Origin: an uncultured Chthonomonadales bacterium
GTDB taxonomy: Bacteria > Armatimonadota > Chthonomonadetes > Chthonomonadales > CAJBBX01
Reading direction: 5' to 3'
DNA: 64,000 nt
Assembly: GCA_938005745.1 (NCBI GenBank)
Contig: CALLMM010000050.1
Span: 1 to 64,000 of the forward strand
The notes below the pieces were generated by a model. The model was not told where the DNA came from and ran no database searches. It saw only the letters and a program-made list of their open reading frames with translations. This document shows positions 36,865-45,849 of this stretch, in pieces. Within the stretch, counting starts at the first letter, position 1. Each line of letters starts with the position of its first letter. The translations under genes were made by a program, and so were the position numbers.

Positions 36865-37893
36865 ATGACCGATCCAACACCTGCGTCCGGGACGCCGCCT
36901 TTTCCCTCTCCTGAGCCGATTTTTCAACTTGCTACCGCATACTGGGGGTCCGCAACGCTGCTTGCGGCGGTCAATCTGGGTCTTTTTTCGCTCCTGTCGA
37001 ATGGAGGACTGACGGCATCAGAGGCGTCGGAGAGACTTCCGGCGGACGCGCGCGCCGTCGAGATGCTGCTCAACGCTTGCTGCGGCTTGAGCCTGCTGGA
37101 GAAACAGGAGGATCGGTACCATCTTACGCCTCTCTCTGCCGCCTATCTTGCGCCGGGTTCGCCCGCCTATCTTGGCAGCGCGCTGCTCTGGAGTCTGAAC
37201 CAGTACCCGGTCTGGGGATCGCTGACGGATTCCGTCCGAACAGGAAGACCGGCAGTTTCGCCGGAGGAGCAGTTAGGCGCAGACCCGGAGAAGACCCGTG
37301 CTTTCGTACTGGGAATGCACGAACGCGCACAGGGAGTCGCCCGTGCCGTGACCCGGTTTCTCGATCTGTCCGGATGCGCGCGGATGCTGGATGTGGGCGG
37401 CGGACCGGGAACCTACTCCATGCTTCTGGCAAAGCAGAACCCCGGGTTGGAGGCGGTGGTTCTGGACTTGCCTCCGGTGGCGGCGATCGCCGCCGAACTG
37501 ATCGAAAATGCAGGGCTGTCCGACAAGGTTCGCACGCTGGCGGGAGACGCAACCCGGGGCGATTACGGCGAGGAGGAGTACGACGCCGTGCTCTTCTCCG
37601 GAGTGCTGCATCGCATGAGTCCGCCGGTTATTGAAACGATGCTGGCAGGCGCGAAGAGGGCGCTGCAGGCAGGCGGTCGCGTGCTGGTGAGCGATGTGAT
37701 GTTGAATGACGAGAAGACCTCACCGGTTTTTGCGACGCTGTTTTCGCTGCAGATGCTGCTGACCAGCACGGACGGAGCCGCTTTTTCGGCGCGTGAGTGC
37801 GGCGCCTGGCTGTCGCGTGCCGGGTTTACGGACATCTCGCTGCGGAGCCTGCCGCCCCCGCTGCCCTACACGGTTGTTTCGGGGCGCAGGTGA
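36865..37893 (+). CDS. CrtF-like O-methyltransferase (family 2)
   Basis: The 342-aa protein has an N-terminal winged-helix dimerisation part (about 20-100: LATAYWGSATLLAAVNLGLF ... ADARAVEMLLNAC) and a SAM-binding core with MLDVGGGPGTYS, AVVLDLPPV, LAGDATRGDYGEE and AGGRVLVSD. This is the plan of hydroxyneurosporene and plant-type small-molecule O-methyltransferases. ATG 36865 follows AAAGAGAGAG. Its last 174 bp overlap the end of the 1052-aa gene on the other strand. Substrate unknown. Confidence 0.85.
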   Translation: MTDPTPASGTPPFPSPEPIFQLATAYWGSATLLAAVNLGLFSLLSNGGLTASEASERLPADARAVEMLLNACCGLSLLEKQEDRYHLTPLSAAYLAPGSPAYLGSALLWSLNQYPVWGSLTDSVRTGRPAVSPEEQLGADPEKTRAFVLGMHERAQGVARAVTRFLDLSGCARMLDVGGGPGTYSMLLAKQNPGLEAVVLDLPPVAAIAAELIENAGLSDKVRTLAGDATRGDYGEEEYDAVLFSGVLHRMSPPVIETMLAGAKRALQAGGRVLVSDVMLNDEKTSPVFATLFSLQMLLTSTDGAAFSARECGAWLSRAGFTDISLRSLPPPLPYTVVSGRR

Positions 37894-40878
37894 CGGCGGC
37901 GCCTGCCAGCCGACCCGAACCACCACTCCCTCCGGATCGTTGGGGTACTCGATGAGGAGCGTGTTCCCCTCCTCCTTCAGCGTTGCATCCAGAGGCAAGC
38001 CGAACCGTGAATAGGCTTTGACGCCGAGAGCCTTCCTTTTCCCCGCATAGATACGGGCTGCGCCTTTCGTCTGATCCGGACCCTGCGCCATAAAAGCGGT
38101 GCTCTCAGCACGTTCGCTCTTCACACGAAGACGCCCGGAGACTGCCAGAATGGAAGGGATGGTCTCGGAGGTTCGCACCTGCTGGAGAAAAGCCATGTCG
38201 TTGGCGGGTATGGAGGGGTTGCGGAGAAGCGGCAGGTTCGGTTTCAGCAGGTCTATATAAAGACCCTCCAGATCGCAGGCTTCGCCGAAGGTTCTTATCC
38301 CGACATAGGGACCGCGCCGCACCAGAAACTGCGTACTCTCCTTCATCTCCTCCTCTGTCGTATCGAAGGCATACTTTACCATCGCGCGCATCCAGTGCTC
38401 CCCGATGGTGTTGGCGGAGAGATAGCCGGGAGCCACGCCGGCATAGATCAGCCTGCCGTTCCCCGCGAAGCCTTCCCAGACCACCGGCTCCTGACCGCCG
38501 GCGAGCGTGTAGAGCGGTTTGGCTTTGGGCGGCAGGGGGTAGAAGGTGAAGGGATAGGCAGGAGGAATTCGCAGACGCGTATACGCCCGCCCGAAGGTCT
38601 CATCGGAAGCGGTCAGGATCATGGTCTGTGTGCGCGCCGCTCCCGCTTTCACCAGAAAGCCGTTGCCCATGTCAACGGTCAGGGTGATCGGGGCGTCTTT
38701 CGGCAGATTGTCGAACCGGTAGCTCCAGTAGGCGTATCCGTCGGCAAAGCGCGCCTCGCCCGAAACCCGGCTGTCCGAGTCTTCCACCAGGAATCGCGTC
38801 TCCAGATCGGAACCTGCCTGGAAGGCGGCGGCAAGCCGGTTTCCTATACGAAGCTCCGCTCCCGCAACATACGGTCCCCATCCGTCCTCTTTCGAGATAT
38901 CCTCGAACCTGACCAGAACGCTGCCGGTCTCCTGCGCGAACGGGGTCAGGTCCAGCGTGTATCGCTTGCGGTTTTGCAGATTTCGTTCCTGCGGCGAACC
39001 GCTCAGTATCTCGGAAAGCGTGTTATCTACGGAGGGGGAGGAGACCGTTCGCGCGGTCGGCTTCACGGATGTGTCCGGATAGACGCCCGCCGCCATAAGC
39101 AGATGAGAGACCGGCGTATCGAACCCCTCCTTTTTCCACCACGAATCACGAACTTCGTTGTAGGCGTCTGTGCCTCCAAATACGATCAGAGATCCGCCTT
39201 TACGCACCCATGCCGCCAGCGCTTCGTTGGCGGAGCGAGCCAGCGGCTTCAGAAAGTCGTAGCTGACCAGCAGCACCCTCATTCCGTCCAGATAGCCCGG
39301 CTCAGCGGCGCGATCCAGAGAGAGGATGCGCACAGGTATCCCCCGTTCGATTAACGGCAGGCAGAGTCCGTAGAAGCTGTCTATGTCGCTGGGGGAGGGG
39401 TCTGCGCGCTGCCACTGCATCGAATCGGAGACGAAGGTTCCAATGCCTTCACTGCCCGCCTGTAATGTGCCGCGGGGAAATCTCCACAGATCGGACAGCG
39501 CCCCGACAACGCTGTTGATCACCGTCGCATAGTCGCCCGGCACGCGCCCGTAGATCCGTTCGGGCCAGGGCATGACCTCAAAACTGTTCACTTCCGGGAA
39601 CATCAGGGCTGCCAGCAGCGTTCGCCGATAGTTCTGCTGGTAGTCCTCTATCGGCAGGTTCGGATTGTCCTCAACCGGATCCATCAGAAACCAAAGGCGT
39701 CTATCCGTGCCTCGCGTCAGATGATAGAGCGAGGAGTACTCCAGATAGCCGACTTCGAAGGTTCTCTCCGAACGCGCTCCCCCGAGGCGCGCCGGAGTGC
39801 GCGCCGTTCCCGTCCAGACCTGTCCGATGATCTCCTGCAGCTCCGGTAGTTTCAAAATGCCGAAGTGCGGCGAAACGATCCCCCAGTGCGCGTAGTTGAT
39901 CGGGCTGTGAAGGGCGACCATACGCCGCACCGCCGGGTTGGTGCGGGCGGCTTCCTGGAGGATGGCGCGGACAGTGCGCAGTTTCAGAGTCGCTTTTAGC
40001 TGTTCGGAGCGATAACGTGAATCCACACTTCCATGCGGAGGCTCCCAGGGCGTTCCGTAGATCTCTCTCCAGGCTGCTTTGAATGCCCCGGAGTAGCCGG
40101 CTTTTGCCAGGAACTCCGGCTCCTCCGGACAGATCGCTTGACTGCCCGCCCGGATGGCGTCCGTATAGTATTTCAGAAGCAGACGGGTTCGGTTCTCAGT
40201 GGGAACCATGTAGAAGTCGTTGCCGATGGTGATCGGTTTGTTGTTCCGATCCTGCTGCGTCTCCTCCGGATTCTGTCTGACATACTCCTCATAGGCGCGA
40301 AAGCCGCCCATTGTCTGCAGCGTATATCCGCGATCCGCCCAGGTCTGTATCACCTCCGGGTTGCTCGAGTAGATCAGAACGGCGTCAGTGGGGACGCCGA
40401 TGTTCGGACTGAAGCGATCGCCGGTCTGAAAGGAGGTGTAGGGAACAGGCGGGCGCGGAATGGACCAGGCTTTTGCTCCGGGAGGAATTCCCATCATGCG
40501 CTCAATGGCGTCGCTGACTCCGTCGCGATTGGTATCCAGCTCTTCCAGGCGGAAGCGGATGTTCTGCACGCTGACCCTCCCCGCCTGAACCTGGAACCGG
40601 AAGGTCAGGCTGCCTCCGAGCGGATGGTTCATCGGCGCGGTGACCGTGAGAGACCGCTGATTGCCGATCCTCTCCTGCCTTGCGGGGAGCGGCTTACCCT
40701 CTGCGGACAGGACCTGAACCCGGATATCCTCGACCGCATCAAAGGTGAGGATGCAGCGCGCGCCCGGCGTTATCGGGAGCTTGTAGTCCCAGAGATTCTC
40801 TGGGTCCTGCGCAGAGAGGGAGGGTTTGAGAGGCAGCAGCAGCGCCAGCATGAGGAAGAGCAAAAGATAGCTTCGCAA
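37720..40878 (-). CDS. Large secreted protein, possible glycoside hydrolase with GATase-like domain (unknown)
   Basis: The 1052-aa product has a signal peptide (SYLLLFLMLALLLPLKPSLSA), a beta-rich N-terminal region (about 25-120), a Ca-loop-like DTNRDGVSDAIE (about 113-125), a long middle domain and, about residues 550-600, a GATase-like segment (MRVLLVSYDFLKP ... AAWVRKGGSLIVFGG) as in beta-galactosidase trimerisation domains. Start TTG 40878 follows CAGGAGAG. The last ~58 residues are low-complexity, very basic, and antisense to the methyltransferase; an original stop was probably lost. It is 45 bp from the upstream 94-aa gene. Function not established. Confidence 0.75.
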   Translation of the reverse strand: MRSYLLLFLMLALLLPLKPSLSAQDPENLWDYKLPITPGARCILTFDAVEDIRVQVLSAEGKPLPARQERIGNQRSLTVTAPMNHPLGGSLTFRFQVQAGRVSVQNIRFRLEELDTNRDGVSDAIERMMGIPPGAKAWSIPRPPVPYTSFQTGDRFSPNIGVPTDAVLIYSSNPEVIQTWADRGYTLQTMGGFRAYEEYVRQNPEETQQDRNNKPITIGNDFYMVPTENRTRLLLKYYTDAIRAGSQAICPEEPEFLAKAGYSGAFKAAWREIYGTPWEPPHGSVDSRYRSEQLKATLKLRTVRAILQEAARTNPAVRRMVALHSPINYAHWGIVSPHFGILKLPELQEIIGQVWTGTARTPARLGGARSERTFEVGYLEYSSLYHLTRGTDRRLWFLMDPVEDNPNLPIEDYQQNYRRTLLAALMFPEVNSFEVMPWPERIYGRVPGDYATVINSVVGALSDLWRFPRGTLQAGSEGIGTFVSDSMQWQRADPSPSDIDSFYGLCLPLIERGIPVRILSLDRAAEPGYLDGMRVLLVSYDFLKPLARSANEALAAWVRKGGSLIVFGGTDAYNEVRDSWWKKEGFDTPVSHLLMAAGVYPDTSVKPTARTVSSPSVDNTLSEILSGSPQERNLQNRKRYTLDLTPFAQETGSVLVRFEDISKEDGWGPYVAGAELRIGNRLAAAFQAGSDLETRFLVEDSDSRVSGEARFADGYAYWSYRFDNLPKDAPITLTVDMGNGFLVKAGAARTQTMILTASDETFGRAYTRLRIPPAYPFTFYPLPPKAKPLYTLAGGQEPVVWEGFAGNGRLIYAGVAPGYLSANTIGEHWMRAMVKYAFDTTEEEMKESTQFLVRRGPYVGIRTFGEACDLEGLYIDLLKPNLPLLRNPSIPANDMAFLQQVRTSETIPSILAVSGRLRVKSERAESTAFMAQGPDQTKGAARIYAGKRKALGVKAYSRFGLPLDATLKEEGNTLLIEYPNDPEGVVVRVGWQAPPSPAPRNNRVGQRGRQAPQRDVRKPGTRQPGAALTRRKSGSVRAGQQHLQRKQRRKNR

Positions 40879-40923
40879 GACAGGACTCTCCTGGAGGTAA
40901 CAGCGGTATCCCCGTTCAGGCGG

Positions 40924-41208
40924 TCAGGCTTCGAGGAATGTTACGATTCCTTCCTGCTGACCAAGTTTCAAGAACTCCTCACATGTCTGAGGGATGGGAA
41001 GGGTTTTCCCGGTCGCATCATTGTATCTTCGGATCGCCTCCTGCGAAAACTGCAGCGGGGAGAGCGCGTTCACCGCCAGTCGCATAACGAAGTTGACCTT
41101 CGAGGCGACCTTGCTTTGCATCTGTCGGACGATCTCCTCCGCGCTGTTTCCGTTGAAGTACTCATCTACGCGGATCTGTTCCGCCTGAAACTGGACTCGC
41201 ACTCTCAT
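40924..41208 (-). CDS. 94-aa conserved-looking protein of the MFS/PmoA set (unknown)
   Basis: The 94-aa soluble protein (VRVQFQAEQIRVDEYFNG, AEEIVRQMQSKVA) has a mixed beta/helix pattern and no signal peptide. Its ATG at 41208 overlaps the stop of the PmoA-like gene by 4 bp, so translation is coupled and it is very likely real. I recognise no family. It may be a subunit or chaperone for a neighbour. Confidence 0.7.
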   Translation of the reverse strand: MRVRVQFQAEQIRVDEYFNGNSAEEIVRQMQSKVASKVNFVMRLAVNALSPLQFSQEAIRRYNDATGKTLPIPQTCEEFLKLGQQEGIVTFLEA

Positions 41209-42317
41209 GAATCCGCTCTCTCTACAAGGGGCGGGCAGGCGAAATTCAGATAGTGTCCACGTACATCGGCAGAGCCGGCATCTCCCTCATGCAGCAGCAG
41301 ACGGTATAAGAAACGCATGGTCTCGCCCTCCTCCAGCGTATAGCTGCCCTCCCTGCGACCATTTGTGAAGTCGCTCAATCCGAAGGGATTGGCGGCAAAT
41401 AGACCGTAGTTGCGTACATGCCAGTAGGTGGGATGACGGAAGCTGTCAGGATGGTCCATGATGGCGATGCCGACATGCTTTCCCTCCACCATGCCGGAGT
41501 AGTCGCACCAGTGCGCGCTCCTGCCCCAGGTCTCTCTCTCCTGAACGCCGCCATAGCTGTTTTCGATCTTTCCGCCGCGAGGAACATCCATCGAACTTGC
41601 CACGCGCACCGAGATCATGCCGCCCTCTTTGGTGTCGCCAAAGCGAACCGGTCCCGATACCGGGGAGAGGCGTATCTCAAAGTCCATCATGCGCACGGAG
41701 ACCATATTCCAGACCGTCACGGTGAGGTTCTGGGTAAGGAGAGGCGCGCCTGCGGCGTCTGTCCATTCGCTCAGGCTGGAGAACCTGCCGAAGACGGAGC
41801 CGCTGGCTAACTGATAGAAGTTGCGATGATGGGTGAAGCCGTGACCCTCCTCCTCGCTCCAGTTATCCGTTCCGTTCACATCTCCAAAGGCGATGTAGAG
41901 GGAGCGATGATGCCGGTGATCCCGGGTTTCGCCCTCCACGTCGTCGCGCATGGGGTAGGCGCGCGTAATCGGGATGCCTCCCGGAGCGTAGAGGGGCCAG
42001 AAATAGGGACGGGCGGGCGTCTGCGCAAAGCGGTAGATGGTGAAAAGCTCATCCTGCACCAGAATCTGCAGCTGAGACTCGTCCAGTTTCATGTCCACGC
42101 GTGTTTCCGAGACCGTATCGTCTATCTCGTAGACCGCTCTCTCTCCCTTTTCTAGGGGGAGGGGAAGGAAGTAGAGCGTATCTCCCTCGCGTTGAACCGC
42201 GACCGTCTGCGATCCCAGACGAAGACTCTGCGGGGTTTCCGGCAGGTCCCAGGGAAGCGCAATCGGGCAGTCAACCCGCGGATGCTCGCCCGCCTGAACG
42301 ATAATTTGCGTACTCAT
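41205..42317 (-). CDS. PmoA family (DUF6807) protein
   Basis: The 370-aa protein has the beta-sandwich family features: PYFWPLYAPGGIPITRAYP, DHRHHRSLYIAFGDVNG, EGHGFTHHRNF, VASSMDVPRGG, WCDYSGMVEGKHVGIAIMDHP, WHVRNYGLFAANPFG. Despite the name it is not methane monooxygenase; members are common in sugar-degradation clusters near MFS transporters and Gfo/Idh/MocA oxidoreductases, as here. GGAGGAGAACGG precedes ATG 42317. It overlaps the MFS gene's stop and the next gene's start by 4 bp each. Longer in-frame starts up to 42857 are spurious. Confidence 0.8.
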   Translation of the reverse strand: MSTQIIVQAGEHPRVDCPIALPWDLPETPQSLRLGSQTVAVQREGDTLYFLPLPLEKGERAVYEIDDTVSETRVDMKLDESQLQILVQDELFTIYRFAQTPARPYFWPLYAPGGIPITRAYPMRDDVEGETRDHRHHRSLYIAFGDVNGTDNWSEEEGHGFTHHRNFYQLASGSVFGRFSSLSEWTDAAGAPLLTQNLTVTVWNMVSVRMMDFEIRLSPVSGPVRFGDTKEGGMISVRVASSMDVPRGGKIENSYGGVQERETWGRSAHWCDYSGMVEGKHVGIAIMDHPDSFRHPTYWHVRNYGLFAANPFGLSDFTNGRREGSYTLEEGETMRFLYRLLLHEGDAGSADVRGHYLNFACPPLVERADS

Positions 42318-43642
42318 CCGTTCTCCTCCGCAAAATCCTGTGGCTCTTTCAGGGTCAGCAGTGCAAGGAACCAGGAGACCAGTAGCAGGAGGGCGGTTCC
42401 CAGAAACGGCGCATAGTGCGAACTGATCCAGGGCAGGACACTGACGCGGATATGCGCATGTTCGTACAGATAGCCTCCCAGCGGCGCGCCCAGCATCGCC
42501 CCGATCCCCTGCACCGTGCCGACCGATCCCATGATCGCCCCGCGCTGCGCCGGCGGACAGGAGGAGCTGATATACGCCATCCATGCGGGAAATGCGATGA
42601 CAAATCCCACACCGATCAGCGAGCCGCCCAGAACCAGCGCCAGTTCGCTGCGGATGAAGATCAGCGTCCACATGGAGAAGGCGCACAGCCCCAGCCCGAT
42701 CTTGACAGCGCGCGCCTTGCCGACCCGATCCCCGATTGTGCCCAGCGGAACGGAGACCCCGGCGATCACCAGCGCGGGAACCAGCAGCAGCGTGCCATAG
42801 ACCGATTCCGAGATGCCGAACTCCTGCATGGCGAACAGCTTGATGATCAGCATGCACATCCCGATCCCGAAGAAGGTGATGAACGCCATGAGGAGCGTGT
42901 GCGGGATCTGCTTGAGGCTGTGCACCAGCGCGGACATGCTGAACCCGGCTTCATGTTCGTGCGGATGGCTCTCATGCAGCGGACGAATGTTCGGGATGCG
43001 CCAGGCTGCCATGGCGGCGGTCAGCAGGAAGAGAACGCTGATCAGGTAGAAAGACGAGCGTTCCGGCACGGCATTCGGCGAGAGATAGCGGGTCAGGTCG
43101 TTCGCCGCGCCTCCCAGCAGCGGTCCCAGCGCTACCGCCATCAGGTAGGTAACGTTGAACAGGCTCATCGCCTGGGAGCGACGTTCGGGGGGAACCAGGT
43201 CCGCCATCATCACCAGCGCGGAGGGCCAGAGCGCGGCTGCTCCCAATCCGTCCAGAATACGCAGCAGAACGAACAGATACCAGTGCTCTGCCGGAACGAG
43301 CAGCGTGAGCAGGGAGGTGATGACGCTGACGAGCGGACCGGCGATAATCAGCAGCTTGCGACCGATACGGTCTCCCAGAATCCCGAACGGTCCCTTCATC
43401 ACGCCTTCGCAGAACAGGAACGCCGTCCCGATAAAGGTGATGAGCGTCTCTCCGTAGCCCATTCGGAACTTGAGGTAGACGGGCATGGCTGAGAAGTTCA
43501 TCAGCATGTAGGAGAGTTCCGCCAGCCCCAGCACCACCCCGATAGAGAGCAGCGTGGCGCGCGATCCTAATACGGGCTTCGGTGAGGGCGGAGGAGATTC
43601 TTGCTGCATATTGTCGCTCAGAACGCCATTCTTTACAGCCAT
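42314..43642 (-). CDS. MFS transporter
   Basis: The 442-aa membrane protein has 12 predicted helices; GDRIGRKLLIIAGPL is the conserved loop 2-3 motif, PERRSQAMSLFN and a second-half GDRVGKARAVKIG repeat it. First in the overlapping MFS/PmoA/94-aa set, it probably takes up a sugar or related solute handled by the enzymes downstream. ATG 43642 has CGGAGAC upstream. A second in-frame ATG lies 11 codons in. Confidence 0.88.
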   Translation of the reverse strand: MAVKNGVLSDNMQQESPPPSPKPVLGSRATLLSIGVVLGLAELSYMLMNFSAMPVYLKFRMGYGETLITFIGTAFLFCEGVMKGPFGILGDRIGRKLLIIAGPLVSVITSLLTLLVPAEHWYLFVLLRILDGLGAAALWPSALVMMADLVPPERRSQAMSLFNVTYLMAVALGPLLGGAANDLTRYLSPNAVPERSSFYLISVLFLLTAAMAAWRIPNIRPLHESHPHEHEAGFSMSALVHSLKQIPHTLLMAFITFFGIGMCMLIIKLFAMQEFGISESVYGTLLLVPALVIAGVSVPLGTIGDRVGKARAVKIGLGLCAFSMWTLIFIRSELALVLGGSLIGVGFVIAFPAWMAYISSSCPPAQRGAIMGSVGTVQGIGAMLGAPLGGYLYEHAHIRVSVLPWISSHYAPFLGTALLLLVSWFLALLTLKEPQDFAEENG

Positions 43643-43826
43643 ATCTGTCTAGTGTCTCCGTCAACTTCATCCATCTTCGTATTTTACGCCCACTATCTTC
43701 CCTTCATTATAGGTCTTTCCGCCTGTAATCGCGCACAAACGGCGCCTGCGATTCCCGGGACTGAACGCGCAAAGAGCGGATGTGAGAGGAAGGATGGCTG
43801 CCGGAGAATAGACGAAGGGAGCAGGG

Positions 43827-43858
43827 GGACGGCTTCACGGGATGCGGTGAAGCCGTCC
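43827..43858 (-). terminator. Terminator of the Gfo/Idh/MocA gene
   Basis: A perfect 12-bp stem (GGACGGCTTCAC and its complement) with an 8-base loop lies 16 bp past the stop. No T-run on the minus strand. The rest of the 232-bp gap upstream of the MFS gene shows nothing else. Confidence 0.6.
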
Positions 43859-43874
43859 GCTCCTGGGAAGGCTC

Positions 43875-44933
43875 CTATTTGATGGAGACCTCTTTGCCCT
43901 TCTCAGAGGATTCGTAGATCGCGTCCATAATCTGAGCGACCATCAAGCCCTGTTCACCCGTAACCAGCGGCTCGGTATCGTTGAGGATGCACTCGACGAA
44001 GTGCTTGCACTCCGCGGCATGGGTGTTGACGTTTCCGCCGGGGAACTCCGGCTTGAACGTCTGCAGCGAGCGATACTTCTCTTTGACGATGGTCAGAGGA
44101 TTGGTGGTAGCGCCTCCCTCCGTTCCGCAGAGGGTGCTGTTGTGCACCTCCTCCGGAATGTTGGCGACGAAGCTCGACTCGATGACGACGGTCGCCCCGT
44201 TTTCAAAGCGGATGAGCGCGGCGGCGAAGTCTTCGACCGTGAAGTTCTTGTAGTCCCACTGTCCCATGAAGCCGACGATGTCGTCGCGCTTGCCGAACTT
44301 CGCGTAGGTAACGCCGGAGGCGGAGATCGGTTTCGGGTGTCCCATCATCCACAGGGTCAGGTCCAGGATGTGCACGCCGATGTCAATCAGCGGTCCTCCG
44401 CCCTGCTTGCTCTTGTCAATGAAGACGCCCCAGCCGGGGATGCCGCGCCGTCGAAGCGCCTGCGCCCGGGCATAGTAGATCTCCCCCAGTTCGCCCCCTT
44501 CGATATACTTCTTCAGAAGCTGATTGCTTGGGGCGAAGCGGCTGTTATAGCCCACCTGGAATTTGACTTTCGCCTTTCTCGCCGCCTCCACCATCTTCTT
44601 CGCCTCGTCGGCGTTCATGGCGATCGGCTTTTCGCAGAGGATATGCTTGCCGGCTTTGGCGGCGGCGATGCTCGGATCGAAGTGAAGATAGTTGGGGGTG
44701 CAGATGGAGACCGCATGCACCTCATCCATCTCCAGAAGCTTCTTGTAGTCGGTGAAGACGTGCTTCACATTGAATTTCTGCGCCGCCGTGTTGGCGACGG
44801 TCTCATTCACATCGGCTACCGCGACAATTTCGCACAGGTCCGGGATCGCGGCATAGCCCGGCATATGCGCGCCCTGCGCGATGCCGCCCGACCCGATGAT
44901 CCCTATGCCTACCTTCTTGCTCTTCTTAGCCAA
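43875..44933 (-). CDS. Gfo/Idh/MocA family NAD(P)-dependent oxidoreductase
   Basis: The 352-aa enzyme has the Rossmann start GIGIIGSGGIAQG, the EKPI motif (LCEKPIAMNADEA), the catalytic-region HILDLTLWMMGHP (as in DxGxHxxD: DIGVHILDL) and a long beta-sheet C-terminus. Family members oxidise or reduce sugars and inositols. The start is TTG 44933 because AAAGGAGATATACGACA precedes it; an ATG 30 codons upstream would give a non-family N-terminus. A likely promoter and a small leader hairpin precede it. Confidence 0.88.
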   Translation of the reverse strand: MAKKSKKVGIGIIGSGGIAQGAHMPGYAAIPDLCEIVAVADVNETVANTAAQKFNVKHVFTDYKKLLEMDEVHAVSICTPNYLHFDPSIAAAKAGKHILCEKPIAMNADEAKKMVEAARKAKVKFQVGYNSRFAPSNQLLKKYIEGGELGEIYYARAQALRRRGIPGWGVFIDKSKQGGGPLIDIGVHILDLTLWMMGHPKPISASGVTYAKFGKRDDIVGFMGQWDYKNFTVEDFAAALIRFENGATVVIESSFVANIPEEVHNSTLCGTEGGATTNPLTIVKEKYRSLQTFKPEFPGGNVNTHAAECKHFVECILNDTEPLVTGEQGLMVAQIMDAIYESSEKGKEVSIK

Positions 44934-45088
44934 TGTCGTATATCTCCTTTGATGAGGTGAACTGAAAAGGCGCACTGCCAGCCCCGTGATCCCGATACAG
45001 GCACTCCGGGGGCGGGGACGCATATACGCGCCCGTATAGACGGCGATGAACAGGAGCGGAGCGTTGCGCTCATGACGGGAGGTCTACC

Positions 45089-45106
45089 GAAGAGAGGAGT
45101 CTCTTC
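45089..45106 (-). promoter_or_regulatory. Leader hairpin of the Gfo/Idh/MocA gene
   Basis: A 7-bp stem GAAGAGA / TCTCTTC with loop GGAG lies about 5 bp downstream of the predicted transcription start. Could be an mRNA-stabilising hairpin or an operator. Confidence 0.35.
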
Positions 45107-45116
45107 TCGCTTCTGA

Positions 45117-45146
45117 ATTTTAGCATATTGCCGTGCCGGGATGCAA
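45117..45146 (-). promoter_or_regulatory. Promoter of the Gfo/Idh/MocA gene
   Basis: On the minus strand TTGCAT (45146-45141) and TAAAAT (45122-45117) are 18 bp apart, about 180 bp upstream of the TTG start. Confidence 0.45.
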
Positions 45147-45171
45147 TCTGCCGCCTTCGTCCTGCACCCAC

Positions 45172-45837
45172 TCAGTCGAGCGTAGCGAAGAGTTCCGGGT
45201 GTTCCGACGGGATCGGGACGCACGCCCGTTTCGATCTGGCAAGGCCGCGAGTCCCGGATAAGCGAGGACGGTTTCGCACCTCATGACAGCGGCGGCACCG
45301 CGCCTCATAACTCTCTTCAGCTCCCACCAGAATGATCGGATCGTCCCACGAGGCGGGGCGTCCATCTATCAGACGCTGAGTGCGGCTCGCCTCCTGTCCG
45401 CACTTTTTGCAGATGGCGTGAAGCTTGATAACATAGTCCGCCAGCGCCAGCAGGCGGGGCATAAAGCTGAACGGCTGTCCGCGAAAATCCTGATCCAGTC
45501 CTGCGGCAATGACCGATACCCCGCGATCTGCCAGCCGTTCGCACAGGCTGACCACCGACTCATCAAAAAACTGGACCTCTTCGATCCCCACCACCTCCAC
45601 ATCGGGAAGGATCAGAGACTCCATCGTCTGCGAATCGCTCACCGCGACAGCGTTGTACATCATGCCGTCGTGCGTGCGTATTACAGTGGTATCGCAGCGG
45701 GTATCTATCGCGGATTTGAAAACCTGCACCCGCTTGCGGGCGTGCATAGCGCGGCGGACCAGACGGATCAGCTCCTCCGTCTTGCCGGAGAACATACAGC
45801 CCGATATGACCGTCAACGATCCCAGCGATTTCGGCAA
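45172..45837 (-). CDS. tdk: Thymidine kinase (type II)
   Basis: The 221-aa enzyme phosphorylates thymidine with ATP in nucleotide salvage. It shows the P-loop [12 protein letters not shown] (about 12-23), the IDTRCD and FFD / GIEEVQFF (Walker B and catalytic Glu), [11 protein letters not shown], and the zinc ribbon CKKCG (about 143) and CRRC (about 182). The start is TTG 45837 with GGAGAGGAAAG before it. It lies 12 bp downstream of the alpha/beta hydrolase stop. Confidence 0.95.
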   Translation of the reverse strand: MPKSLGSLTVISGCMFSGKTEELIRLVRRAMHARKRVQVFKSAIDTRCDTTVIRTHDGMMYNAVAVSDSQTMESLILPDVEVVGIEEVQFFDESVVSLCERLADRGVSVIAAGLDQDFRGQPFSFMPRLLALADYVIKLHAICKKCGQEASRTQRLIDGRPASWDDPIILVGAEESYEARCRRCHEVRNRPRLSGTRGLARSKRACVPIPSEHPELFATLD

Positions 45838-45849
45838 CTTTCCTCTCCG

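Noticed and set aside
42318-42857. Upstream extension of the PmoA-like frame
   Set aside because: It overlaps the MFS gene; ATG 42317 has a strong ribosome site and the family's N-terminus.
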